A DNA stretch of 64,000 bases from RH-AL1 sp965198715 (GTDB lineage: Bacteria; Pseudomonadota; Alphaproteobacteria; Rhizobiales; Beijerinckiaceae): assembly GCA_965198715.1 (NCBI GenBank), contig CBDAPV010000001.1:1240001-1304000 (forward strand), read 5' to 3'. The notes beneath the pieces were generated by a model that was given only the letters and a program-made list of their open reading frames with translations, searched no databases and was not told where the DNA came from. A program made the translations under genes and the position numbers. Every line of letters starts with the position of its first letter. The stretch's first letter is position 1. This document shows positions 40,213 to 48,348 of this stretch, one piece after another.

Positions 40213-40959
40213 TCAGCGCACCGGCGGCACGTCGATGTCACTGCTGCGGCAGCCGTCGCGCACCACCTCGGGGCAGGCCTGGAAGCCTTTGAGGTCCTTG
40301 CTGAAGCAGATCCGCACTTCGTCCAGCGTGCCGCCGCGGCAGATTGCGGCGAGCATGCCCGGCCGCAGCCGCGGATTGGCGTCGGTGAAGGCGCGCACGA
40401 CGTCGCCTGGCGCGAGGTGCTGGTCGCCGTGCGGATCCTTGAAGCGGTCCGGCACGGTGACGGCGTCGCGCGCGCCCCTGACGGCGGCGAAATATTCGGA
40501 CGGGCTCAGCCCGGAGCAGGTGCCGTGCTTGCGCCATTCGTAGCGCGCCAGGCCGTCGTCGGGGTAGACGCCGTCGGTCGCGGCCAGCGCCGCGCGCGGC
40601 AGGCTGGTGTTGCCGCGGCAGTCGGAAGGGAAGCCGTGATCGTATTGCGGCCACAGCCCATGCACGGTGAAGCCGGTGTCTGCGCCGCGGCGGCACTGGT
40701 CGCGGCCCTTCTCGTCGCCGCCGCCGACGGCGCAGAAGCCCGGCACCCAGGACAGCGAGAGCACGTAGAAGGCGAAGTCGCCCGGCCGGCTGGCGCCGCG
40801 CGGGCCTGAGCGATCGTCGCCGCCGAAGCGGTTCGGGCTGTAGCGGTCTGAGCCGCCGACGGGCGGTCGCTTGTCGGCGCAATTGTCGAGGATGCAATCC
40901 TGCGCGAGGACCGGGCCCGCCACGATCACGGCGACGAGCGCCAGCAGCGCGCGCTGCAT
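40213..40959 (-). CDS. Ribonuclease T2 family enzyme
   Basis: A 248-residue secreted RNase. A signal peptide (LLALVAVIVAGPVLAQ) is followed by the two active-site segments: CAS I in FTVHGLWPQYDHGFPSDC and CAS II in YEWRKHGTCSG, each with its catalytic His. Several cysteines suit disulfides in the periplasm. It cleaves RNA non-specifically through 2',3'-cyclic phosphates, as in RNase I. ATG 40959 overlaps the stop of the upstream gene (TGATG). Confidence 0.9.
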   Translation of the reverse strand: MQRALLALVAVIVAGPVLAQDCILDNCADKRPPVGGSDRYSPNRFGGDDRSGPRGASRPGDFAFYVLSLSWVPGFCAVGGGDEKGRDQCRRGADTGFTVHGLWPQYDHGFPSDCRGNTSLPRAALAATDGVYPDDGLARYEWRKHGTCSGLSPSEYFAAVRGARDAVTVPDRFKDPHGDQHLAPGDVVRAFTDANPRLRPGMLAAICRGGTLDEVRICFSKDLKGFQACPEVVRDGCRSSDIDVPPVR

Positions 40960-41417
40960 CAGGGGCGGGCTTCCTGGCAGGCGGGGGCGAAGCTGTTGTC
41001 GCGGTCGAGGCCGGTGACGCACCACACCACGTTGTCGCTGAAGCCGATGCCGGCGCCGGCCTCGTCGATCGAGTAGGTGACGGGGCGCACCTTGTTGTCG
41101 CTCATGATCGCGCGCGCCTCGCAGTAGCGCCGCGGGATGTAGTCGAGCCCGTTGGAGCGCATGCCGATCTCGTGGACATTGTCAAAGCCGACGATGGAAA
41201 GGCCGGAGTGCCAGTATTCCGCCTCGCGGCTGACGAACTGGCCCTTAATGTAGCCGAGCGCGCCGGCGTCGGCGCAGGCGCGCAGGTTGCCGGAATAGGG
41301 CTGGTCGCGCTCCTCCGCCGGCACCAGCGGCCGCGCCGTGGCGGCCCCGGCGAGGACGAGAAGCGCGGCGAGGGCGCAGGCGACGCGGGTGGTGACGGCG
41401 CGGGTGGTGACGGACAT
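40959..41417 (-). CDS. Secreted protein coupled to RNase T2
   Basis: A 152-residue protein with a signal peptide (VACALAALLVLAGAATARP). The mature part has four cysteines (LRACADAG, RRYCEARA, VWCVTG, APACQE) and the pattern FVSREAEYWHSGLSIVGFDNVHEIGMRSNGLDYIPRRYCEARA. I do not recognise a named domain. Translational coupling to a secreted RNase suggests a periplasmic partner such as an inhibitor or chaperone; that is speculation from context. Confidence 0.68.
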   Translation of the reverse strand: MSVTTRAVTTRVACALAALLVLAGAATARPLVPAEERDQPYSGNLRACADAGALGYIKGQFVSREAEYWHSGLSIVGFDNVHEIGMRSNGLDYIPRRYCEARAIMSDNKVRPVTYSIDEAGAGIGFSDNVVWCVTGLDRDNSFAPACQEARP

Positions 41418-41652
41418 GGCGGCGATCTCCCGGGAGGGACGATGGTCCGGGAGCGGGCGGGCATCAAGGCGGGACGACAATATCTTGGCTCTTTGCCTGT
41501 CCATGTGTCGGCACCGCCACGGGAATGACAAGCTTGACGATCAAGCGCAATCGCCCAAGAGTCAGGAATGAATCCATAGCTGCGATCATGGTGACGGTGA
41601 CAGCCTGGATCGTCGATCGCGTGACGCTCGTCCGGCTGAACCCAGCGGCGCC

Positions 41653-42474
41653 CTACCCCAGATCCCAATCCGGCCGCGCCTGCGACAGGCGCCCGCCGAT
41701 GCGCACCGGCGCCACCATCGTGGCCCGGCCCGAGGCATCCGTCTCCACCGCGACGCCGCACAACGTCGCCGGGCCGCTCGCCGGCTCGTAGCGGGCGCCG
41801 GGCGTCTTGTGGATCATCCGGCGCACCGGCTCCGCCTTGTCCATGCCGATGACGCTGTCGTAGTCGCCGGTCATGCCGGCGTCGCTCATGTAGGCGGTGC
41901 CGCCGGGCAGGATCTGGTGGTCGGCGGTGGGCACGTGGGTGTGGGTGCCGACGACGAGCGAGACGCGACCGTCGCAATGGTGGCCGAAGGCCATCTTCTC
42001 GCTGGTCGCCTCGGCGTGGAAATCGACGATCGCCGCGTCGCAGACCCTTCCCAGCGGGCAGGCGTCGAGTTCGCGGTCGATCGCGGCGAAGGGGTCGTCC
42101 ATCGCGTCCATGAAGACGCGGCCCATGGCGTTGACGACGAGCACGCGGGCGCCGGACGCGGTCTCCACCAGCGCCGTCCCCGCGCCCGGCGTGCCGGGGG
42201 GGTAGTTCAGTGGCCGGATCAGCTTGGGCTGGCGCGCGATGAACACCAGCGCCTCGCGCTGGTCGAAGGAATGATTGCCGAGCGTGACGCAATCGGCGCC
42301 CTGGTCGAGGAACTCCTGACAAATCGCCTCGGTGATGCCGAAGCCGCCGGCGGAATTCTCGCCGTTGACCACCACGCAATCGAGCGCCCAGCGGCGACGC
42401 AGCTCTGGCAGGTGCTCCGCCACCGCCGCGCGCCCGGGGCGGCCGATGACGTCGCCGATGAAGAGGAGACGCAT
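41653..42474 (-). CDS. ymdB: YmdB-family metallophosphoesterase
   Basis: A 273-residue calcineurin-like phosphodiesterase of the TIGR00282 type. Metal ligands: LLFIGDVIGRPGR (Asp), VVVNGENSAGGFG (Asn/Glu), TLGNHSFDQ (Asn-His), VDFHAEATSEK and VVGTHTHVPTADHQIL (His pair). B. subtilis YmdB hydrolyses 2',3'-cAMP and influences biofilm. It lies just downstream of the formyl-THF cyclo-ligase gene on the same strand. Confidence 0.88.
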   Translation of the reverse strand: MRLLFIGDVIGRPGRAAVAEHLPELRRRWALDCVVVNGENSAGGFGITEAICQEFLDQGADCVTLGNHSFDQREALVFIARQPKLIRPLNYPPGTPGAGTALVETASGARVLVVNAMGRVFMDAMDDPFAAIDRELDACPLGRVCDAAIVDFHAEATSEKMAFGHHCDGRVSLVVGTHTHVPTADHQILPGGTAYMSDAGMTGDYDSVIGMDKAEPVRRMIHKTPGARYEPASGPATLCGVAVETDASGRATMVAPVRIGGRLSQARPDWDLG

Positions 42475-42487
42475 CAGCGCAGACCCA

Positions 42488-43066
42488 TCACGCGATGCAA
42501 ACGATCACGTCCTTCTCGGTGATCACCATGTCGAGCGGCTCGTCGTGGTCGTCGGCGGGGACGAACAGCACCTCCTGCGCGGCATAGGCGAGGCCGACGG
42601 CGGCGATCTCCTTCTCTGCGCGCAACGCCGCCAGCGTGCGATCGTAGAAGCCGGCGCCGTAGCCGATGCGGTGGCCGCGGCGGTCGAAGGCGGCGAGCGG
42701 GACGAACAGCAGGTCCGGCACCACCGCTTCGGCACCGGCCGGCGGCTCGGGGATGTCCATCCTGCCCGGCACCATCGAAGTGTCTGGCGTCCAGCGGCGG
42801 AACGTCAACGGCGTGCCCAGCCGCCCGGTCACGGGAAGACAGACGACATGGTCGGCGGCGTGGAGGGCGGCGCAGAGCGAGTGGGTCGGCAGCTCGTCCT
42901 TGATGGACCAGAACACCGACACCGCTCGCGCCCCATGACCGGCGGCGATCTCAGGGCCGAGCCGCGCGAGACGCGCAGCGAAGGCGTCGGCGAGGGCGGG
43001 ATCCACGGTCGCGCGGACAGTAAGGGAGGCGGCGCGTATGGCCGCCTTGTCGAGCGTGCTCGTCAT
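42488..43066 (-). CDS. 5-formyltetrahydrofolate cyclo-ligase
   Basis: A 192-residue enzyme (MTHFS/YgfA) converting 5-formyl-THF to 5,10-methenyl-THF with ATP. Family elements: an N-terminal KAAIRAASLTVR helix, HSLCAALHAADHVVCLPVTG, PDLLFVPLAAFDRRGHRIGYGAGFYDRTLAALRA and a terminal DMVITEKDVIV. ATG 43066 lies in a tandem duplication that also creates a short upstream ORF. It sits directly downstream of 6S RNA, the arrangement known from E. coli ssrS-ygfA. Confidence 0.93.
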   Translation of the reverse strand: MTSTLDKAAIRAASLTVRATVDPALADAFAARLARLGPEIAAGHGARAVSVFWSIKDELPTHSLCAALHAADHVVCLPVTGRLGTPLTFRRWTPDTSMVPGRMDIPEPPAGAEAVVPDLLFVPLAAFDRRGHRIGYGAGFYDRTLAALRAEKEIAAVGLAYAAQEVLFVPADDHDEPLDMVITEKDVIVCIA

Positions 43067-43100
43067 TCAAACTTGTCGAGCGTGCTCGTCATTCGAAACT
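43049..43100 (-). repeat. Tandem duplication over the cyclo-ligase start
   Basis: The 26-base stretch containing ATGACGAGCACGCTCGACAAG is present twice in direct tandem, with start codons at 43092 and 43066. The two copies differ by a base or two at their junction (TTTCGA versus TTTGA). Because the period is not a multiple of three, the upstream copy is out of frame with the gene. Confidence 0.85.
43063..43092 (-). CDS. Nine-codon upstream ORF overlapping the cyclo-ligase start
   Basis: ATG 43092 opens a peptide MTSTLDKFE ending in TGA at 43065-43063. The stop overlaps the cyclo-ligase ATG in the arrangement ATGA. If translated, the peptide would couple initiation of the enzyme to the uORF. 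Too short for a protein function. Confidence 0.35.
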   Translation of the reverse strand: MTSTLDKFE

Positions 43101-43256
43101 CGGGTGCGGGCCACAGTGACCGTGGGACATCGACCCCGGGAACCTACAACGTAGGTGGGCGCCGTGTGCCCAAGTCCACGGACAAGGGCAGGGACAGCTC
43201 CCTAGAGATCGATAAGGCCCCGGGAATACAAATCCACACGTGTCCCGCAGCGCCGC
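43100..43256 (-). ncRNA. ssrS: 6S RNA
   Basis: About 157 bases on the minus strand directly upstream of the cyclo-ligase gene, the known genomic location of 6S RNA. Ends pair (GCGGG near 43248 with CCCGC near 43106). The middle has the alphaproteobacterial motif CTGCCCTTGTCC...GGACTTGGGCA and CCCGGGG strands that frame a large central bubble, the promoter-mimic that binds RNA polymerase. A -10 like box TATATC lies at 43268-43263. Exact ends are estimates. Confidence 0.72.
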
Positions 43257-43311
43257 GTCTCGGATATAGGGCATGTTCCAGGCCGCCGCCAGCGCGCCGG
43301 CGTTCAAAGTG

Positions 43312-43336
43312 AAAAGGCCCGCCGAAGCAGGCCTTC
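43312..43336 (-). terminator. Terminator of the small gene at 43361
   Basis: On the minus strand, arms AAGGCC (43335-43330) and GGCCTT (43319-43314) enclose a TGC-TTCG-GCG inner helix and are followed by TTC. It lies about 25 bases after the stop of the 63-codon ORF, which supports that ORF being transcribed. Confidence 0.6.
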
Positions 43337-43360
43337 CAACGTCAGCGTATCAACCCTGCC

Positions 43361-43552
43361 TCAGAGGCGCCGCAGGCTCGCACGGCTTACGGTCACCGTG
43401 TCCCGGCCGGCCTGGATCAGGCACTGCGACGAGCCCGGCACCGGTTCGGCATCGACAACGATGAGTTGGAGGCCGACCATGCTCCAATCGTCCTCGAGAA
43501 GCGCGACATGGTCGCCGGCATGGAAGTCGTGGGTGCTGTCAATGTTATCCAT
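43361..43552 (-). CDS. Small hypothetical protein
   Basis: A 63-residue acidic protein: DFHAGDHVALLEDDWSMVGLQLIVVDAEPVPGSSQCLIQAGRDTVTVSRASLRRL. The pattern of alternating hydrophobics after GDHV resembles small SH3-like or KOW-like barrels, but I cannot assign a family. GAGG upstream of ATG 43552 and a terminator downstream support expression. Confidence 0.55.
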   Translation of the reverse strand: MDNIDSTHDFHAGDHVALLEDDWSMVGLQLIVVDAEPVPGSSQCLIQAGRDTVTVSRASLRRL

Positions 43553-43812
43553 AGAGGCCTCGGATTATGCCACACGCCCACGTCTCGGGCGGTCCGCTGT
43601 TGAGCGATCTATTAACGAACGTTCATTTTCGCAAGTTCCTATGCCGAAAGTCTCAAGATCCAATAGCATCGGTCCTCGCTGCACTGCAGCATGGCGAGCC
43701 CCTACTTCAGATGCGCTGAGAGAGTAGGCAGATGCGGTTGCAAGCGCTGTTGCAGAGCCGCGGCGCTCCGTGACAGCACGGCGACATGCAGCAGATCACC
43801 GGAAGAACACTC

Positions 43813-44016
43813 ATGAGCTTGGGCTTAGAGGCCGGCCCCGCCTACAAGGACGCCGCAATGATGCGCCGGCAGATCGCGGAGTTCGGCCTGGCCGAGGTTC
43901 GCGACACGACCGAGCCCTACGGCAGCATCATGGCCGGCGACTGGCAGCGCGACGCGCCGTGGCGGCGCAAGAGGGCGGCGAAGCGGGCAGCGGCAGGCGC
44001 GACGACCGTGACGTAA
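43813..44016 (+). CDS. Small hypothetical protein
   Basis: A 67-residue basic protein: MSLGLEAGPAYKDAAMMRRQ, then IAEFGLAEVRDTTEPYGSIMAGDWQRDAPWRRKR and an alanine-rich tail. ATG 43813 has GGAAGA upstream; an in-frame start at 43786 is possible. No family recognised. It lies immediately upstream of a tandem repeat and the hybrid kinase gene. Confidence 0.4.
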   Translation: MSLGLEAGPAYKDAAMMRRQIAEFGLAEVRDTTEPYGSIMAGDWQRDAPWRRKRAAKRAAAGATTVT

Positions 44017-44078
44017 GGCGCGCCAGCGCGACGCGGCGGCGTCACGGTCCTTTGTCCAACCGGGGCTTCCGGGCCGCG

Positions 44079-44130
44079 CGACTTGGCGCTAGGTCTAGTC
44101 GCTACGACTTGTCGCTAGGTCTAGTCGCAG
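44079..44130. repeat. Two tandem 26-base repeats before the hybrid kinase
   Basis: CGACTTGGCGCTAGGTCTAG (44079 onward) and the copy from 44105 differ at one position (GGCG versus GTCG) over 26 bases. They lie 40 bases upstream of the kinase start. Each contains CTAG twice, a rare tetranucleotide in such genomes. Possible paired binding sites or a simple slippage duplication. Confidence 0.75.
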
Positions 44131-44168
44131 GTCGGCGTCAGCTCACAGATCCAGGATGGCATGCCGCG

Positions 44169-46652
44169 ATGATCGGTGACGGGGGGCGTGTGCGGATCGC
44201 GCTTTGTGGCCTGACGCTCCTGGTGGCGGGGTTCGCGGCTCTCGGCTGGGCGGCGCAGCTCGATGCCGCCAAGACCTTCCTGCCCGGCCTGACGACGATG
44301 AAGGCGAACACCGCGCTCGGGCTCGCCATCTCCGCCGCGGGCCTGCTGCTGGTGTCCCGTCCCCGCCTGGCCGCGGTCGCCGGGCTCGTGGCCGCGGCGA
44401 TCGGTGCGGCGACCCTGCTGGAATATGCCTCCGGGCTGCGGCTCGGCCTCGACGAAGCGCTGGTGGCCGACCCCGCGACGACCTCGATGCCGTTCCCGGG
44501 CCGGATGTCGCCGGAGACGGCCGTCGCCCTGCTGGCGACCGGCTGCGGCATCCCACTCCTCGCGGGCGAGCGCGGCCGGACGCGGCTGAGCACGGCGCAC
44601 GCCCTTGCCGTGGTCCCGGGTGCCCTCGGCTACCTGTCGATCATCGGCTACACCTACGGCGTCGAGCGGCTCTACAATTTCGGCCCCTACGTCTCGATCG
44701 CGCTGAACACGGCCGCCTGTCTCTGCATGCTCTCGGGAGCCATGCTGCTGACGCGCAGGGCCGAAGGCTGGAGCCATGGTTATCGGCACCGCCCGATCGC
44801 CTCGAAGGTGCTGGTGCGCCTGATCGTCATCGCGCTGGTGCTGCCGTTCGCGACCGGGCTGCTCATCGAGGCGGGTGCCGCGCTCGGCTTCTACCAGCCG
44901 GCCTTCGGGCCGGCACTGTTCGCCATGCTGGCGTCGCTCTCCCTGGTCGGGCTGGCGATGCGCGCCGCCAGCGCCGTCCGCGCGGCGGAAGACGAGATGA
45001 TCGCCGCCCGCCGCGAGGCACGCGACAAGGGCCGCGCGCTCGACGCCAGCAACGCGCGCTATCGCTACGTGGTCGAGAACCTCTCCCAGCTGATCTGGAC
45101 GGCGCGCGCGGACGGCGGGGTTGTCTTCTCCAACACGCGATGGCTCGCCTACACCGGTCAGACCCTGGAGCAGACCAAAGGCCATGGCTGGTCGCAGGCG
45201 GTCCATCCCGACGATTACGAGCGGGTGATCGCCCATTGGCACGGCGCGGTGGCGGGCCGGCATTCCTACGATCTCGAGTATCGCCTGCGCCGGCACGACG
45301 GTGCCTACCGCTGGTTCAAGGTCGTCGGCATGCCGATGATCGACGGCGAGGGCGACGACCTCTGGATCGGCTCCAACACGGACGTCCAGGAGATCGTCGA
45401 CGCCCGCGAGGTCCTGGCCCGCTCGCGCGAGGAACTGGAGCGGCTCGTCGAAGATCGCACGGCGGCGCTGATGGCGGCGCAGGAGCAGCTGCGCCAGTCC
45501 CAGAAGATGGAGGCGGTGGGCCAGCTCACCGGCGGCATCGCACATGATTTCAACAACCTGCTCGCAGGCATCACCGGCAGCCTCGACCTGCTGCAGTCGC
45601 GCACGGCGAAGGGACGCTACGACGACGTTCCGCGCTTCGTCGCCGCCGCCCAGGGCGCGGCCAAGCGCGCGGCGTCGCTGACCCACCGCCTGCTGGCCTT
45701 CTCGCGGCGCCAGACCCTGGTGCCCAGGCCCACCGACATCAACCGCCTGGTCGCCGGCATGGAGGAGATGGTGCGCCGTACCGTGGGGCCGGCGATCGAC
45801 GTCGAGATCGTCGCCGCCGGCGGCCTGTGGAACACGCTGATCGATGCCGGCCAGCTCGAGAACGCGCTGTTGAACCTCTGCATCAACGCGCGCGACGCGA
45901 TGCCCTCCGGCGGCAAGCTGACGGTGGAGACGGCCAACCGCTGGTTCGACGGCCGCAGCGGGCGCGATCGCGACATCGCCGCCGGGCAGTACGTCTCGCT
46001 TTGCGTCAGCGACAACGGCACCGGCATGCCGCCCGACGTGGTCGAGCGCGCCTTCGATCCGTTCTTCACGACCAAGCCGATCGGCGCCGGCACCGGGCTT
46101 GGGCTGTCGATGATCTTCGGCTTCGTGCAGCAGTCCGGCGGCCAGGCGCGGATCTATTCCGAGGTCGGCCAGGGCACGAACGTCTGCCTCTACCTGCCGC
46201 GCGAACACGCCGACGCCGAGACCTCGCAGGAGGCGACCAGGGACGCCGCGCTGCCGCGCGCCGAACATGGCGAGCGCGTGCTCGTCGTCGACGACGAGCC
46301 CACGGTGCGCATGTTCATCGTCGAGATCCTGGAGGATCTCGGCTACCAGTCGCTCGAGGCGGCCGACGGCGCCGCCGGCCTGCGCGTCCTGCAGTCCAAC
46401 GTCGCGATCGATCTCCTGATCACCGACGTCGGCCTGCCCGGCGGCATGAACGGCCGCCAGATGGCGGATGCCGCCCGAGTCGCCCGTCCCGACCTCAAGG
46501 TCCTGTTCATCACCGGCTATGCCGAGAACGCCGTGCTGAGCCACGGCCACCTCGATCCCGGCATGCACGTCATCACCAAGCCCTTCGCCATGGACGCGCT
46601 CGCCAGCCGGATCAAGGCGCTGCTGGCCGAGCGGGTGCGGGTGAAGGCGTGA
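44169..46652 (+). CDS. Hybrid PAS sensor histidine kinase with receiver domain
   Basis: An 827-residue hybrid kinase. A membrane sensor domain of about seven or eight hydrophobic segments (residues 1-270) is followed by a PAS/PAC domain (about 295-420: YVVENLSQLIWTARADGGVVFSNTRWLAYTG...WIGSNTDVQE), a coiled coil, HisKA QLTGGIAHDFNNLLAGITGSLDLLQ (phospho-His), an ATPase domain (LINARDAMPSGG-like N box, DNGTGMPPDV, GAGTGLGLSMI), and a C-terminal receiver with VVDDEPTVR, phospho-acceptor Asp in LLITDVGLPGG and Lys in ITKPFAMDA. Signal and partner unknown. The start at ATG 44169 is inferred from the membrane domain. Confidence 0.88.
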   Translation: MIGDGGRVRIALCGLTLLVAGFAALGWAAQLDAAKTFLPGLTTMKANTALGLAISAAGLLLVSRPRLAAVAGLVAAAIGAATLLEYASGLRLGLDEALVADPATTSMPFPGRMSPETAVALLATGCGIPLLAGERGRTRLSTAHALAVVPGALGYLSIIGYTYGVERLYNFGPYVSIALNTAACLCMLSGAMLLTRRAEGWSHGYRHRPIASKVLVRLIVIALVLPFATGLLIEAGAALGFYQPAFGPALFAMLASLSLVGLAMRAASAVRAAEDEMIAARREARDKGRALDASNARYRYVVENLSQLIWTARADGGVVFSNTRWLAYTGQTLEQTKGHGWSQAVHPDDYERVIAHWHGAVAGRHSYDLEYRLRRHDGAYRWFKVVGMPMIDGEGDDLWIGSNTDVQEIVDAREVLARSREELERLVEDRTAALMAAQEQLRQSQKMEAVGQLTGGIAHDFNNLLAGITGSLDLLQSRTAKGRYDDVPRFVAAAQGAAKRAASLTHRLLAFSRRQTLVPRPTDINRLVAGMEEMVRRTVGPAIDVEIVAAGGLWNTLIDAGQLENALLNLCINARDAMPSGGKLTVETANRWFDGRSGRDRDIAAGQYVSLCVSDNGTGMPPDVVERAFDPFFTTKPIGAGTGLGLSMIFGFVQQSGGQARIYSEVGQGTNVCLYLPREHADAETSQEATRDAALPRAEHGERVLVVDDEPTVRMFIVEILEDLGYQSLEAADGAAGLRVLQSNVAIDLLITDVGLPGGMNGRQMADAARVARPDLKVLFITGYAENAVLSHGHLDPGMHVITKPFAMDALASRIKALLAERVRVKA

Positions 46653-46801
46653 CGGCGGCGGCGCCTCGACAAGCCTTGACGAGCGTCGGGAACGTGCCGG
46701 GCTTCCTCGAAGCGCGTCGCGGGCGGATCGAGGCCGTGCTGCCGACGTTCCGCCGCCTGGTGGGGATAGCTTGTCGTGGGCGAGTGGATCGACCGAAAAG
46801 G

Positions 46802-47380
46802 CTACGGCTCCAGCTCGGAATCCCAATAGAGATAGTCCATCCAGCTCTCGTGCAGGTAGTTCGGCGGGAATGCCCGGCCGGCGGAATGCAGGTCGTTGAT
46901 CGAGGGCGGGTAGGGCAGGGTCGCCGGATGCATCGCGACGTCGCGGCAGAGCTTGTCGCCCTTGCGCAGGTTGCATGGCGAGCAGGCGGCGACGACGTTC
47001 TCCCACGTGGTGGTGCCGCCCTTCGAGCGCGGCAGCACGTGGTCGAAGGTCAGCTCCTCGCGCGCGCCACAATACTGGCAGGTGAAACGGTCGCGCAGGA
47101 ACACGTTGAACCGGGTGAAGGCGGGATGGCGCGACGGCTTGATGTAGGTCTTGAGCGAGACCACCGAGGGCAGCTGCATCTCGAAGGTCGGCGAGCGCAC
47201 GAAGCGGTCGTAGTTCGAGACGATGTTCACGCGGTCGAGGAACACCGCCTTGATCGCGTCCTGCCAGGACCATAGCGACAACGGATAATAGCTCAGCGGC
47301 CGAAAATCGGCGTTGAGCACCAGCGCCGGACAGGCTTCCGGCGACACCAGCGGCTGGAAGTGGACCGTCAAACCGGACAC
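46802..47380 (-). CDS. HNH endonuclease family protein
   Basis: A 192-residue protein. The HNH/zinc region is CQYCGAREELTFDHVLPRSKGGTTTWENVVAACSPCNLRKGDKL, with two CxxC pairs and the catalytic His in FDHV. The N-terminal part (LVLNADFRPLSYYPLSLWSWQDAIKAVFLDRV) is typical of a widely conserved stand-alone HNH family in alphaproteobacteria, probably in DNA repair or maintenance rather than a restriction system. The start is GTG 47380. Confidence 0.87.
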   Translation of the reverse strand: MSGLTVHFQPLVSPEACPALVLNADFRPLSYYPLSLWSWQDAIKAVFLDRVNIVSNYDRFVRSPTFEMQLPSVVSLKTYIKPSRHPAFTRFNVFLRDRFTCQYCGAREELTFDHVLPRSKGGTTTWENVVAACSPCNLRKGDKLCRDVAMHPATLPYPPSINDLHSAGRAFPPNYLHESWMDYLYWDSELEP

Positions 47381-47432
47381 CTCACTCAGTATGCCCCAAC
47401 ATCCATGGGGCCGACCCTTCGCACACCCACAG

Positions 47433-47460
47433 TCTATAGCTTCCGTGACACGGTTGTGAA
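47433..47460 (-). promoter_or_regulatory. Possible promoter of the HNH gene
   Basis: Minus strand: TTCACA (47460-47455), a 16-base spacer and TATAGA (47438-47433), about 50 bases before the GTG start. Reasonable -10 box, weaker -35. Confidence 0.35.
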
Positions 47461-47480
47461 GGGCGCGTTGTCGCGGAGCA

Positions 47481-48086
47481 TCAATCGTCGCGTCGGATGG
47501 CTCCCGCCCAGGCGCGCGCGCGGTCCTCGGGGTCGTCGTTCAGGGTGATGTCGGTAACGACGGCGGCACTGTCGGCGCCGGCCGCCAGGACGCCGGGGGC
47601 ACGGTCCAGGCTGATGCCGCCGATCCCGACCAGCGGGATCGCGCCCAGGCGCCGCTTCCATTGGGCCAGCCTGTCGAGGCCCTGCGGCGCGAAGCGCATC
47701 GCCTTCAGCCGCGTCGGGTAGATCGGCCCGAGTGCCACGTAGTCCGGGGACAGCGCCAGGGCGCGCTCGAGCTCGGCCTCGTCGTGGGTGGACACCCCGA
47801 GCTTCAGGCCGGCGCGGCGGATCGCCGTAAGATCGGCGGTGTCGAGGTCTTCCTGCCCGAGGTGCACCCAGCTGCAGCCGAGCGCGATCGCCTCCCGCCA
47901 ATGATCGTTGACGACGAGATCGGCGCCGGCCGACCGGCACAGCGCCGCCGCGCGCGAGATTTCGCTGTGGACGATCGCGGGCGGCGCGTCCTTCACGCGC
48001 AATTGCACCAGCCTGACGCCGCAGGGCAGCAGGCGCGCGATCCAGTCGGCCGAATCGACGATGAGGTAGAAGGGACCAAGCGCCAT
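47481..48086 (-). CDS. thiE: Thiamine-phosphate synthase
   Basis: A 201-residue TIM-barrel enzyme joining HMP-pyrophosphate and thiazole phosphate. Recognisable blocks: VRLVQLRVKD (the QLR(E/V)K substrate loop), ADLVVNDHWREAIALGCSWVHLGQEDL, LGVSTHDEAELERA, YVALGPIYPTRLK and VGIGGI...GADSAAVV. ATG 48086 starts at MALGPFYLIVDSADW. No TPP riboswitch or other thi gene is adjacent. Confidence 0.87.
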   Translation of the reverse strand: MALGPFYLIVDSADWIARLLPCGVRLVQLRVKDAPPAIVHSEISRAAALCRSAGADLVVNDHWREAIALGCSWVHLGQEDLDTADLTAIRRAGLKLGVSTHDEAELERALALSPDYVALGPIYPTRLKAMRFAPQGLDRLAQWKRRLGAIPLVGIGGISLDRAPGVLAAGADSAAVVTDITLNDDPEDRARAWAGAIRRDD

Positions 48087-48224
48087 GCTGCGGCGTGCGC
48101 CGGAGCGACCGTCGAGGTCAAGCCGAGCGCTCCAGCTTTTTCCTGGCTGCCAGGAACTTCTCCTTAGCAAGGCGGTTTTTATGCAGACGCCCGGTTGATC
48201 CCCCCTTGATCGAGCGATTATGAG

Positions 48225-48256
48225 ACGGCCGCTTCCGCCCCCGGAGCGGCCGTTTC
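48225..48256 (+). terminator. Terminator-like hairpin between thiE and DUF4142
   Basis: Arms ACGGCCGCT (48225-48233) and AGCGGCCGT (48245-48253) pair perfectly and are followed on the plus strand by TTCGCTG. Its position between two divergent genes is odd for a terminator and may mark a short plus-strand transcript or a passive repeat. Confidence 0.4.
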
Positions 48257-48348
48257 GCTGTCTGGGCGTATGACGCTCGCCGCGCCGCTGGGCAGGAACT
48301 TACAAGCTTCTCGCCGAATTGAGAATTTAGTAGTTAGGGGGCCAATCT

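Noticed and set aside
46653..46801. Plus-strand frame GFLEARRGRIEAVLPTFRRLVGIACRG after the hybrid kinase
   Set aside because: Protein-like wording, but no start signal and no family match; it is cut off by the convergent HNH gene. Left unannotated.
44121..47273. A 1050-codon minus-strand frame opposite the hybrid kinase
   Set aside because: Shadow of the kinase; no ribosome-binding site, no domain, and low-complexity composition.
48087..48220. A TPP riboswitch upstream of thiE
   Set aside because: The conserved CTGAGA and later GGGTGCC-type elements are absent; the upstream region shows no matching fold.
48118..48253. Minus-strand frame ending NRLAKEKFLAARKKLERSA upstream of thiE
   Set aside because: The ending looks protein-like, but the frame has no ATG, GTG or TTG start within reach, so it is at most a remnant.
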